64,000 nucleotides of DNA, from NCBI GenBank assembly GCA_963781785.1, contig CAWAHD010000002.1, positions 3,596,001 to 3,660,000 on the forward strand, in the 5' to 3' direction. The stretch is from CAWAHD01 sp963781785 (GTDB lineage: Bacteria > Planctomycetota > Planctomycetia > Isosphaerales > Isosphaeraceae). A program made the position numbers and the translations under genes. Shown piece by piece: positions 8,462 to 16,721 of this stretch. Under the pieces are notes generated by a model, which ran no database searches, had not been told where the DNA came from, and worked only from the letters and a program-made list of their open reading frames with translations. The stretch's first letter is position 1. Each line of letters starts with the position of its first letter.

Positions 8462-8849
8462 AGCGTCCCGGGCCCGGTGATGTTCGGCGAGAAGCCTTCA
8501 ATATAAGACGTTATTTCCGTCCGATGACGAACAGCCGCTTCCGGTTGGCCGCTGCCTCGACAGCGCCCTGATCTGTTTCTCCGTTGACGGCCATGCATCC
8601 CAGCCCATGCGGTGATGAGCCGTCCCGGCGGTTCACTTGTCATGCTGGCGATCGTAGCACGTTCCGCCGATGGCGTCACGAACCCTTCATGCGCAAGAAA
8701 CATGAAGAAATCCGTGAACGTCATGGCCCGGTGCCTCTGTGGCCGTCGTAATCGAGGATGTTGGGAAACGGTGCGGCCTGATTGGGCCTTGGTGCGGCCT
8801 GGCATCCCGCGCTCGATTCTCCCAATGGAATGCATACAGGAGCACGACG
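8462..8849. other. intergenic region, no gene seen
   Basis: About 390 bases between repeat copy B and the Gly-rich PDZ gene. A minus-strand frame at 8458-8835 exists but its composition (Arg-rich, no recognisable domain, no ribosome binding site) does not support a gene. The promoter of the downstream gene is probably in the last 150 bases, but no clear -35/-10 pair is identifiable. Confidence 0.5.
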
Positions 8850-9554
8850 ATGTTTAGTCCAATAAGTCGCGGCGCGAGGTTGCCATTTCTGGCTCTTGCC
8901 CTGGCACTCGCAGTCTCGTTTGTGAACGGACAATCAGTCTTCGCCCACGGAGGAGGCGGTGGCGGTGGCGGACATGGCGGAGGGGGCGGACACGGCGGCG
9001 GTGGGCACTCAGGCGGACATTACGGCGGTGGTGGCTACTCAGGCGGCTATCATCGCGGCGGGTATTACAATAATGGGTACTACCCCGGCTTTTTCTTCGG
9101 CGGCTATGGCCTGGGGGGCTATGGCTACGGCGGGTACGGTTACGGTGGTTACGGCTACGGGTACGGGAACGGGTATTATTACCCTTCCTACAACACCGGA
9201 TACGCGTACCCCTATTACGGATACGACTATTCGCAAGGCTATGGTGCGACGGCTTCCTCGCCGGCGGTCTACGCGTCTCCCGCGCAGGGGCGTTATCTCG
9301 GCATCGACGAGCAGGCGGTGACCGATTCGTCCGGCACTGGTATGAGGGTCGTCCAGGTCTACAGCGGATCGGCGGCCCAGCAGGCCGGCCTCCAGGTCGG
9401 CGATGTGATCTACTCGGCCAACGGCTATCTCACTCAGCAGCACGGCAACCTGGCCTGGATCATCGCCACGGTTCCATCCAATGGCGTTCTCCAACTGACG
9501 GTGCGCACCGCAAACGACGGCGCCGTGCACGTGATCAATGCGCAATTGCCCTGA
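8850..9554 (+). CDS. secreted Gly/Tyr-rich protein with C-terminal PDZ domain
   Basis: This 234-residue protein has three parts. A signal peptide covers residues 1-32 (hydrophobic FLALALALAVSFVNG, cleavage near VFA). A low-complexity section at about 33-140 consists of poly-Gly/His and GGYGYGGYGYG-type repeats followed by a Tyr/Pro/Asn-rich part. A PDZ-like domain runs from about 150 to 234 (GRYLGIDEQAV, MRVVQVYSGSAAQQAGLQVG, DVIYSANGYLTQQ). PDZ domains bind peptide C-termini; the Gly/Tyr region probably gives a flexible extracellular or cell-wall anchor. There is no protease domain, so this is not an HtrA protease. The ATG at 8850 follows CAGGAGCACGACG. A longer in-frame start at 8739 would place the signal peptide internally and is rejected. 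Confidence 0.82.
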   Translation: MFSPISRGARLPFLALALALAVSFVNGQSVFAHGGGGGGGGHGGGGGHGGGGHSGGHYGGGGYSGGYHRGGYYNNGYYPGFFFGGYGLGGYGYGGYGYGGYGYGYGNGYYYPSYNTGYAYPYYGYDYSQGYGATASSPAVYASPAQGRYLGIDEQAVTDSSGTGMRVVQVYSGSAAQQAGLQVGDVIYSANGYLTQQHGNLAWIIATVPSNGVLQLTVRTANDGAVHVINAQLP

Positions 9555-9688
9555 TTTGCGGGGGATCACGCGACCAGCCAGGGCAACCACAGAGGAGCGG
9601 TCGGCGGCGAGGGCTTCTGTGCCGGGTGCTTCTGTCTTCTGGTGCCCCGCGTTAGAATGGTCTTGAGAAGTCACAGGAGTTCCAGACC

Positions 9689-10376
9689 ATGTCGATCGCG
9701 GAGCGCACCATCCAGCCGCTTGGAGCCGGGCAGCGTCTGACCGTACGGGAGTTCCTGCGGCGGTGGGAGGCGATGCCGGAAGTCAAGTTTGCTGAGCTCA
9801 TTGGCGGGGTGGTTTACATGCCTTCGCCGCTCACAAGCGAACACGGGCGGACTGAACTCTGGATTGCGACCTGGCTCGGAATCTATATTCTCAACACTCC
9901 TGGCTGTGCGGCCGGCAGTCAATCGACCTGGCTGATGCTGCAGCAGCGCTCCGCAACCCGATACCTACCTTTGGATTCGTCCTGAATACGGCGGGCAATC
10001 CACGATTCAAGGTAAGTATCACGCCGGAGCTCCCGAGCTGGCTGCCGAGATCTGCCTGACCAGCGCCGCCTATGATCTGAGCGTCAAGAAGAGCCTCTAT
10101 CAGGCGGCCGGTGTTCGCGAATACGTTGCAGTTCTCGTCGAGGAACAGGAGGTGCGCTGGCATCACCTGGTGAAGCACCAGTACAAAGTCTGCCAGCCCA
10201 ATTCCCAGGGCATTTTCCGCTCCAAGGAGTTTCCCGGCCTCTGGCTCGATGGGTCGGCACTCTGGGAAGACAACATCGCCCGCCTTGCACGAACGCTCGA
10301 GCGCGGGCTCAAATCAAAAGCGCATGCCGCGCTCGTGAAAAAACTCGCGAGCCATCGACTTCATCAGGCACCCTGA
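9689..10376 (+). CDS. Uma2 family (DUF820) PD-(D/E)XK nuclease-like protein, frameshifted
   Basis: The N-terminal part (LTVREFLRRWEAMPEVKFAE, LIGGVVYMPSPLTSEHG) and the C-terminal part (QPDTYLWIRPEYGG, APELAAEICLTSAAYDLSVK, YQAAGVREYVAVLVEEQEV) are both characteristic of Uma2 but lie in different frames, switching near 9945-9960. One extra base (or two missing) in the stretch around CTGCAGCAGCGCTCC explains it, giving about 228 residues. Conserved nuclease-like positions are the Asp in QPDTYL and the Glu/Lys positions in AAEICL...DLSVKK. Uma2 proteins are very numerous in planctomycetes and cyanobacteria with unknown function. GTG 10389 follows 12 bases after the stop. Confidence 0.85.
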
Positions 10377-10388
10377 GCGAGACGTCCC

Positions 10389-11465
10389 GTGCGTTCTTTC
10401 GTCACCTTTCTGGGGTTGGTCGCATCGCTGTTGTTCACCCAGGGAAGACTGTGGGCACAGGACGGATCGAAGCTGCTGGAGATCAATGGTTTCATGATCA
10501 AGGGGGTCTTCACCGAGCTCGACTCCGAGCTCCGGAAGAACCGGCTTTCACCGGCGGAAATCGCCAAGAGCCATCTCGACGGCAAATCCACCGACGTGAA
10601 CGACGTGCTTGGGCTCATGGCCCGGCTCGAGAAGCTGCATTCCAGGGTCGCCGAACCGGGTCAGGTGCACGGAGAGATCCCGGTCTTTCTTCCCCTCAAC
10701 ACCACGGGCGACGAGGCGTATACCGCGTGCTACTACGCGTTCAACTTCAATGGATTAGGTCTGGCCGGCCAGGGTGAGGACCTGATCCTGGTGCGGGCCG
10801 ACTCCCGGCCCGAACTGAAACCCCCCGAACGCCCCTGGAACCCAAACGCGGTGCTGGCGACCCAGCTCTTCCGGCTTGGGTACCTCAATCCCGATCCGAT
10901 CATGAGGCAATACCGCGACCAGTTCGGCACCCGCGCGGGGCACGCCGTCCTCGAGCCCAAGTCGAATATGCTGATCGTCACCGACACGGCCAGGTCCATC
11001 AGTACGCTGGCCGGTCACATCGACTCCGAAATCCTTGAGGCCATGGGTATTCCCGCCACCGACCTTGATTCTGCCCCTGCGCAGCCGCGCCCTCCCAGCC
11101 TCGGGGCCATTGCCTCTCGTGACAATATCCATTTCTATCTCATGACGTTCGCTCGACATAACCAGATCCCACTGGCCTCTGAAAAAAAGGAGGGCACCGC
11201 CAGGCGCTACCCGGAAGCCGGGCTCTGGACCACCGAGCAAGGCTTTCGGGCGCTCGAGAGCGAATACAAGAGAATCAACGCGTTCTATCAGCTCGCCAGG
11301 CAGACGCACGGGGAAGGTTGGGTCGAGTCTAACCCCGATCGCACATTCACTCCGGCCCAGCAGCGGGCACGCCAGATCCGTTTCGGTCTCGTCACGCCCC
11401 CTCCGCCCGACAAGCCGAATACGCCGAAGAGCAAGAAGGCCGCGAAGACCGCGCGGAAGCGCTAG
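10389..11465 (+). CDS. secreted protein with secretin-N-like segment
   Basis: The GTG start leads into a signal peptide (RSFVTFLGLVASLLFTQG, cleavage after WAQ) and a 358-residue protein. Mid-protein, HAVLEPKSNMLIVTDTARSI followed by STLAGHIDSEI resembles the strand-helix pattern of N-domains of secretins and planctomycete secretin-like proteins (family recollection, weak). The C-terminal tail is Pro/Lys/Ala-rich and basic. No catalytic motif is visible, and no secretin pore domain is present. It may bind cell envelope components or be an accessory secretion protein; this is not established. The start lies 12 bases after the Uma2 gene, so they may share a transcript. Confidence 0.6.
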   Translation: MRSFVTFLGLVASLLFTQGRLWAQDGSKLLEINGFMIKGVFTELDSELRKNRLSPAEIAKSHLDGKSTDVNDVLGLMARLEKLHSRVAEPGQVHGEIPVFLPLNTTGDEAYTACYYAFNFNGLGLAGQGEDLILVRADSRPELKPPERPWNPNAVLATQLFRLGYLNPDPIMRQYRDQFGTRAGHAVLEPKSNMLIVTDTARSISTLAGHIDSEILEAMGIPATDLDSAPAQPRPPSLGAIASRDNIHFYLMTFARHNQIPLASEKKEGTARRYPEAGLWTTEQGFRALESEYKRINAFYQLARQTHGEGWVESNPDRTFTPAQQRARQIRFGLVTPPPPDKPNTPKSKKAAKTARKR

Positions 11466-11499
11466 GTGGGCCCGCTGAGGTCATCGCGCCGTCGGTCTG

Positions 11500-11570
11500 G
11501 CTTTCCAGCCTGACGTCTGGCTGCAAAGCCTGATCTACGACATCATGTCATGCTGGAAAGCCTGACCTAC
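11500..11570. repeat. three copies of a short CCTGA-type intergenic motif
   Basis: CTTTCCAGCCTGAC, GCTGCAAAGCCTGA and GCTGGAAAGCCTGACCTAC occur within 71 bases after the gene ending at 11465. The first and third are partly inverted versions of one another (CTTTCCAGC against GCTGGAAAG), so they can form a hairpin between the convergent genes. Possibly a dispersed repeat or a terminator structure. Confidence 0.55.
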
Positions 11571-11594
11571 GCCGGAGCAGTTCTGTGGCCCCAC

Positions 11595-12827
11595 TCAATG
11601 GTCCTTCGGCAGTGGCGCCATCAAGCACCGCTCAACCATTTCCTGGATGACCACGTCCGGTCGCTCACGCTCGATCAGTCCGTGATCGAAATCGTAGTCC
11701 CAGACGTAGATGATCCGCTGAAATCCTTCCGAGAGAAACGGCGCGAGATGCGCCGTGAACGAGTCGCGAAACATGACGGCCCGGGGGAGAGTGGCGTCGT
11801 CGCGCTCGGTGGCGAACGTCGCGCGGTACGGAGCCCAACCGGCAGGCAAGGGAAAGACTTCGGCCGTCTGCCGGTGGTGCCAGGGCTCGAGCGGAAGCAA
11901 CAAGAGACGCTCTTCTGGCAGATGTGACGCGATGCCCAGCATCCGGGCGAGGTCGCCTCCGGGACCGATGGTCGAAGTCTCGCGCAGGTCGGACCGCGCC
12001 ACGACCCGGAAGCCCGGAAGCCATCGAGCGAGCGGCTCTGCAATTTTGCGGTACGCAAGGTACGCCCCCCGGTAGTTCCAGTGGCTGTCCGTGAGGTCAT
12101 AGAGCCGCTCGTGCTCCTTGGCCAAGCGCAAGTCTTCGCGCACGTCGATGACCGGCACGCTCGAATGAGTCTTCATGTGGTCCACAAGCTGATCCATCCG
12201 AGTGCGGGGGTGCACCTTGTTATAGGAACCCGGCATGAACTCCGGGTAGATCGTGTCTTTATGCGGCAGGATGACCACCAGATAGGGAATCCCCCGCGCG
12301 GCGAGCCAGTCGCGCCTCGACTCGAAGATGCGCTGGTAACCGTCGAGCTGAGCCGGGGTGAACGGCCGGGTGGCTCGGTACGATTCCAGGGCCAGGTTGC
12401 CTGCCAGGAACAGCCACCCATCGCGGCCCAGAATCACCTCGGGCGATGAGGTGACGCCCAGGCCTTTGACCTTGGCGAGGGCAAGCCAGTAGATCAGCCG
12501 CTTGCGAAAACCGAATTGGTCGTTGAAGTAATTCTCGATCTGCCGGGGAAAGCTCTGAAGCGCCGCGGCATCCAGCTTGAATTCGGGCCGGGCGGCGAGC
12601 GTGCGGTTCTCCTGAAGCACAAACGACGCGTCGAGGCCGAATGCCAGGCCCAGAAGCGGAAGCGCGATCATCACGACGAACACGCCGCTCATCGCCAGGT
12701 CGGATACCTTCGCGCGGGCGCGGGGAAAGACGGCTCGACGGACTTCCGGTACACCTGCGACGGTCTTGGCCGCGTTGCGGTTTCTTGAAGCACTTCCGGA
12801 TTCATCACGGTCCTTCCTCAACTTCAA
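11595..12827 (-). CDS. AlgX/AlgJ-like SGNH-type O-acetyltransferase, membrane-anchored
   Basis: This 410-residue protein has a basic N-terminus, one membrane segment (about residues 45-68, MSGVFVVMIALPLLGLAFGL) and a large external domain. ENYFNDQFGFRKRLI, GRDGWLFLAG and YLVVILPHKDTIYPEFMPG are typical of the AlgX/AlgJ N-terminal SGNH-like fold. The Asp/His motif is TDSHWNYRGAYLAY and the Ser motif is MFRDSFTAHL, the expected catalytic triad. It would transfer acetyl groups, delivered across the membrane by the AlgI-like partner, to an exported polysaccharide. It starts 18 bases after the AlgI-like gene on the same strand and is probably translated from the same mRNA. The polysaccharide is unknown; no alginate genes are nearby. 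Confidence 0.88.
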   Translation of the reverse strand: MKLRKDRDESGSASRNRNAAKTVAGVPEVRRAVFPRARAKVSDLAMSGVFVVMIALPLLGLAFGLDASFVLQENRTLAARPEFKLDAAALQSFPRQIENYFNDQFGFRKRLIYWLALAKVKGLGVTSSPEVILGRDGWLFLAGNLALESYRATRPFTPAQLDGYQRIFESRRDWLAARGIPYLVVILPHKDTIYPEFMPGSYNKVHPRTRMDQLVDHMKTHSSVPVIDVREDLRLAKEHERLYDLTDSHWNYRGAYLAYRKIAEPLARWLPGFRVVARSDLRETSTIGPGGDLARMLGIASHLPEERLLLLPLEPWHHRQTAEVFPLPAGWAPYRATFATERDDATLPRAVMFRDSFTAHLAPFLSEGFQRIIYVWDYDFDHGLIERERPDVVIQEMVERCLMAPLPKDH

Positions 12828-12845
12828 ACGACAAAGGACAAAGGA

Positions 12846-14294
12846 CTAAAACCGGAAGTAGATGAATGGATTGTGGGTCCCCGCGGCCAGCAGCATGGCC
12901 GACACCAGGAGCAAGAGTGAGTGGCCCGCCACGTCTGCCACGCCCAGACCGATATGGAGACTGGTGCGGATGAGACCCGCCGCCCTGGCAAGGAGCTTCG
13001 TGCGAACACCCGCTAGGAAAGGGAGGACCGGCGCGGAGCCGATGGCCCCTGCCACAAGGGCCAAGAGCAGTTGAGCGTCGACGTAAAGGCCTGGATGGTA
13101 TTGCAGTCCCGTGCCTCGTCCGAATCCGGCCATCGCCTCCAGGAATGCTCCCGCCTGCCCGAGCGAGTCGGCTCGGAACAGCACCCAGCCCACCGCAACG
13201 ACCAGGAGCGTGTAGAGATGCTTGGCAGGCGACCAGAGCGATTCGAGGATACGCCCCCCCCTCATTCGCTCGACCACCAGGAACACCCCGTGAAAGAGCC
13301 CCCAGCCGACAAACGTCCAGCTCGCCCCGTGCCACAGGCCGCAGAGGCAGAAGACCGTCACCAGATTGGCATACGTCCGCACGCGCCCGTGCCGATTGCC
13401 GCCGAGTGGGATGTAGAGGTAGTCGCGGAACCAGGTCGATAGCGAGATGTGCCATCGCCTCCAGAAATCGGTGATCGATCGCGCCGCGTACGGATAGTTG
13501 AAATTCTCGCGGAAGTCGATGCCGAAGAGCTTCGCCAGCCCGATCGCCATGTCGGAATAGCCTGAAAAGTCAAAGTAGATCTGAAGCATGTAGCACGCGA
13601 CTCCCAGCCAGGCAAGCCCGAACGTCAGGTCGCTGCCGGGCACGGCAAAGATGCCGTCTGCGGCAACGGCAACGGTGTTGGCCACCAGCATTTTCTTGGC
13701 CAGCCCGATGATGAACCGTCTCACGCCTTCGGCAAACTCCGCCGTGGTGATGAACCGCCGTGCAAGCTGGCCGGCAATGTCGCCGTACCGCACAATCGGG
13801 CCCGCGATCGAATGGGGGAAAAACGTCATGTAGAGTGCGAAGTCAAGCGGCTTGCCACTCCCCACTTGCCGGCGCGACACGTCGATGACGTACGACAGCG
13901 CATGGAAAGTGAAAAACGAGATTCCCAGGGGCAGATGAACGTGGGCCAGCGTCACCTGCGGGACGTGTACGAGCGGCAGGACGAGGTTGAGCTGATCGAC
14001 GAGGAAATTCGAGTACTTGAAGACGATCAAAAGCCCCAGGTTGACGGCAACCGCCACGGTGACCACCCGCCGCGGCCGGAGGCTCCCCCCGCCTGATTCG
14101 ACCCAGCGGCCCAGGCCGTAGTTGACCGCGATGATGGCGAGCATCACCAGGACGTAGGTCCCCTCTCCCCACATATAGAAGAGAAGCGATGCCACCAGAA
14201 GGAGCAGGTTGCGAAACCTCGGGCCCACGAGCGCATGGAGACCGAGCAGAACCGGAAGAAAGACAAACAGGAAGAGAGGAGAGCTGAAGAGCAC
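12846..14294 (-). CDS. AlgI-like membrane-bound O-acyltransferase (MBOAT)
   Basis: This 482-residue protein has about 11-12 membrane segments. It starts with the family N-terminus VLFSSPLFLFVFLPVLLGLH and includes LGISFFTFHALSYVIDV, FFPHSIAGPIVRY, MLQIYFDFSGYSDMAIGL, WRRWHISLSTWFRDYLYIPL and the catalytic His in LCGLWHGASWTFVGWGL. It moves acyl groups across the inner membrane to the AlgX-like enzyme encoded next to it. The GTG at 14294 is chosen since it gives the conserved N-terminus and has GGGAGA upstream; the frame extends further upstream to 14399 without homologous sequence. Motifs and size are complete, and it is probably functional. Confidence 0.93.
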   Translation of the reverse strand: MLFSSPLFLFVFLPVLLGLHALVGPRFRNLLLLVASLLFYMWGEGTYVLVMLAIIAVNYGLGRWVESGGGSLRPRRVVTVAVAVNLGLLIVFKYSNFLVDQLNLVLPLVHVPQVTLAHVHLPLGISFFTFHALSYVIDVSRRQVGSGKPLDFALYMTFFPHSIAGPIVRYGDIAGQLARRFITTAEFAEGVRRFIIGLAKKMLVANTVAVAADGIFAVPGSDLTFGLAWLGVACYMLQIYFDFSGYSDMAIGLAKLFGIDFRENFNYPYAARSITDFWRRWHISLSTWFRDYLYIPLGGNRHGRVRTYANLVTVFCLCGLWHGASWTFVGWGLFHGVFLVVERMRGGRILESLWSPAKHLYTLLVVAVGWVLFRADSLGQAGAFLEAMAGFGRGTGLQYHPGLYVDAQLLLALVAGAIGSAPVLPFLAGVRTKLLARAAGLIRTSLHIGLGVADVAGHSLLLLVSAMLLAAGTHNPFIYFRF

Positions 14295-14681
14295 CGTCGG
14301 TCTCCCGGGATGCCGATGATCGTCCGCCACCGCGATCGTCTGCAACAGAGCGGCAAAGGCTTCAGGACCTTCGTCGGGCGAAGGGACCTGGTCTCTCACA
14401 AGCCGACTGAAGCTGTCGCCGGCCCGGTGATCAAGAAGTGGCGCACACGGATGGGGTTTGGCTTGTACAGAATGGTGTCGATCCGGTCAAGGTGAATTCG
14501 TGGTCCTTGTTTTTGCCGTGTTCGCGAGACTTTTGGTCGATTCGCGGGTTACATTTCATATCCAAGCGCCGATTCAGAGACAGTACAGCCGGCCTGCGGC
14601 CTTTCGTAGGTCGTCGAGTTGTCGGTCCGCTGACGATTCCGGTGGGTTTTGGGCATCGAATCCCGGTCAGGGCTCTTCATC
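14295..14681. other. divergent intergenic region, no gene seen
   Basis: About 390 bases between the start of the AlgI-like gene (minus) and the secreted repeat protein (plus). It must hold both promoters. The interval 14510-14570 is locally AT-richer (TTGTTTTTGCCG, TTACATTTCATATCC), a plausible promoter area for the plus-strand gene, but no consensus pair can be stated with confidence. Confidence 0.4.
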
Positions 14682-15704
14682 ATGAAAACGCGATCAAACT
14701 GGATTCGAGCAACGTGGCTGGGGACAGTCGGATTGGGACTCCTGGCCGCGGACGGGACGGCCGCCCGGGCGTGGCACGGAGGACACGGTGGCGGCGCTCG
14801 GGCGCCCCGCGTTTCAGCCGGCCGGGGGAATTACAGGCCGCCGCGGATGCCACACGCAAATGCCCCGGCACGCTCCAATATGGCGCGGACGCGAACCAAC
14901 GCCAACAACTCGTATGCCCGTGCCGGCAATGGCCACACCTACTCAAACAACACACACACCGGCAGCAAGGCCAAAGCGGCGTTGGCGACGTCAGGGCCCG
15001 TCAACCCGGGCACGGGAACAACGGGCACCGTCAATGCTCGCACCACCAACACCGCGCTTGTTGGCACGCCGGGGACGTTCAACCGGTCGACGGCCGCGCT
15101 GGGCGGCGCAACCAGCACCAACCTCACCAATCCCGCCGGCTTCTCGCCGAATACCTATACGTACGGTCAGGGAACCGGCGCTCGTTCCTACCGGGCCTAC
15201 GGTTACGGTGCTGGCTACCGTAACCGATATTACGGGGGGGGATACGGGTATGGTCGGTCGCAGGGCAACAACCGCGCGATTGTCGGACGGCTACGGTCCG
15301 TGCAGATGAACCTGGCGCGGATCGATCACGACTACCAGGGCCATCGCGTTCAGGCCATGCACTCGGTCTCCATGGCGATCCGTCAACTCTCGCACCGGTC
15401 GATGATTTACAGCGGCGTGGGCTTCGCACCCGGGATGAACAACGGCCGGGCCATGGGGATGGGAATGGGGATGGGAATGGGGAACGGCGGTCGAGGTGGC
15501 CAGGGCGGGGGAGTCGGCGGACGTGGCCGAGGGCGGATGTCGCAGGCTCAGTCGGACGCTCGGATGAGCCAGTCACTGAGAGTCTTGCAAGGGATCAACA
15601 TGCAGCTCGGCAGTCAGTCGAGCTACACGACAGGCCACGCGCGGGCGCGCGGCCACGTCATGAGCGCGATCCAGCAGTTGAACGTCGCGCTGTCGATCCG
15701 CTAG
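14682..15704 (+). CDS. secreted low-complexity protein (Gly/Asn/Tyr/Met-rich)
   Basis: This 340-residue protein has a signal peptide (RATWLGTVGLGLLAADGTAARA) and no recognised domain. Segments in order: Gly/His-rich; Asn/Ala/Thr-rich (about 60-150); Tyr/Gly-rich (about 165-200, YGYGAGYRNRYYGGGYGYG); a short helical part with RLRSVQMNLARIDHDYQGHR and AMHSVSMAIRQLSHR; a GMGMGMGMGNGG run (about 260); and a last helical part MSQSLRVLQGINMQL..MSAIQQLNVALSI. The two helical parts look like related short repeats. Likely an exported structural or matrix protein; function unknown. The ATG at 14682 gives the signal peptide; Shine-Dalgarno sequence is weak. Confidence 0.7.
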   Translation: MKTRSNWIRATWLGTVGLGLLAADGTAARAWHGGHGGGARAPRVSAGRGNYRPPRMPHANAPARSNMARTRTNANNSYARAGNGHTYSNNTHTGSKAKAALATSGPVNPGTGTTGTVNARTTNTALVGTPGTFNRSTAALGGATSTNLTNPAGFSPNTYTYGQGTGARSYRAYGYGAGYRNRYYGGGYGYGRSQGNNRAIVGRLRSVQMNLARIDHDYQGHRVQAMHSVSMAIRQLSHRSMIYSGVGFAPGMNNGRAMGMGMGMGMGNGGRGGQGGGVGGRGRGRMSQAQSDARMSQSLRVLQGINMQLGSQSSYTTGHARARGHVMSAIQQLNVALSIR

Positions 15705-15712
15705 GTCGAGAA

Positions 15713-16414
15713 TCACTCCTCGGCTGCCTCGAGCGACTTCGAAATCAATTGCCCGCTCTCGGAGACCTCGACCAGGTAGACGTTTCCCGCAATCTTGACC
15801 TCGGCTTCGAACGTATGCCGGCCGATCCCGGTGGATCGCGTGATCGCGCCGATTGAGCCTCCTTTTCCGTACTCGTGCAGGCTCGCCTTCACGGCGGATG
15901 GGCATCGGTCGAGGGGGACCTCCTCGTCCTTGACCACGAGGACCTTCTCCACCAGAGTTCCGTCTTCGGCGACCACGATCTCATACGACTTGCCTTTGTG
16001 CTCGACGGCGGTCTCGTAGATCATCACTCCATACTTCATGTCCTTGCCTACGGCGTTGACCTTCTCGCCGAATGCCTCGCCGCGAAGGGTTGTCTGCACC
16101 GCGGCCGGGCAGTCGGCGAGTGTGAGCTCCTCGTCGTCGACCGCCAGGTTCATCTCGGTGAGCGTGCCGTTCTCGAGGACACCGATTGCGTACATGCGAC
16201 CGCCGACCTTGGCCTCGGCCCAGTAGATCGCCGGGTCGTCGTCATCCTTCTCTTTGGTGACCGTCTCGATCTTCGCCCCCTTCGACTCGGCCTTGAGGGC
16301 CTTCTGGACCGCGGCGGGGCAGTCGGAGAATTTCATCTCCTGGTCGTCAGTGGAAGACGTCGTCACGCACAAGAGACCCATGAGCGCGGCCGGCACGATC
16401 AACAGAGGCTGCAT
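15713..16414 (-). CDS. secreted protein with three PepSY-like repeats
   Basis: This 233-residue protein has a short signal sequence (LLIVPAALMGLLC) and three tandem repeats of about 70 residues. They start FSDCPAAVQKALKAESKG (about residue 30), LADCPAAVQTTLRGEAFG (about 100) and LDRCPSAVKASLHEYGKG (about 170). Each continues with a beta hairpin ending in a Y/F-x-(I/V)-x-V-x-E-x-G-x-L motif, the PepSY-like arrangement found in small secreted inhibitors and sensors. Each repeat keeps a Cys in (D/R)CP(A/S)AV, possibly for disulfides. The ATG at 16414 is preferred (GGAAAGG upstream) over 16435. Convergent with the gene ending 15704. Confidence 0.72.
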   Translation of the reverse strand: MQPLLIVPAALMGLLCVTTSSTDDQEMKFSDCPAAVQKALKAESKGAKIETVTKEKDDDDPAIYWAEAKVGGRMYAIGVLENGTLTEMNLAVDDEELTLADCPAAVQTTLRGEAFGEKVNAVGKDMKYGVMIYETAVEHKGKSYEIVVAEDGTLVEKVLVVKDEEVPLDRCPSAVKASLHEYGKGGSIGAITRSTGIGRHTFEAEVKIAGNVYLVEVSESGQLISKSLEAAEE

Positions 16415-16721
16415 GGCTACCCTTTCCGGCTCCAAGAACGAAGGACCTTCTCAACCCGGAACCCTCGTACACGAACGTCAGTCTGATCCGGCCGTAGTGG
16501 CCAGTCAAGTGATGCTCCGCCGATTCCAGGGTTGCCGTTCATCCTTCATCCGTCATCCTTTCAGTAGCATCCTTCGTCCGTCTCAAGAGAGCGCGCCGTT
16601 GTGGTTCGCTCCGCTGTGGGCGTAGAATGACAATCCGGCGGCCGCCTTCGACCTGTCGACGGTTAACCAAGAGGCGTGCGCCCGATCAATCATCAGGGTG
16701 CGAGATTCGAGGAGGCCCAAG

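Noticed and set aside
8458..8835. Minus-strand frame of 125 codons upstream of the PDZ gene
   Set aside because: No homologous-looking domain, Arg-rich second half, no Shine-Dalgarno; treated as intergenic.
11595..14294. Alginate biosynthesis locus
   Set aside because: Only the acetylation pair (AlgI-like and AlgX-like) is present; no alginate polymerase, epimerase or lyase genes are seen.
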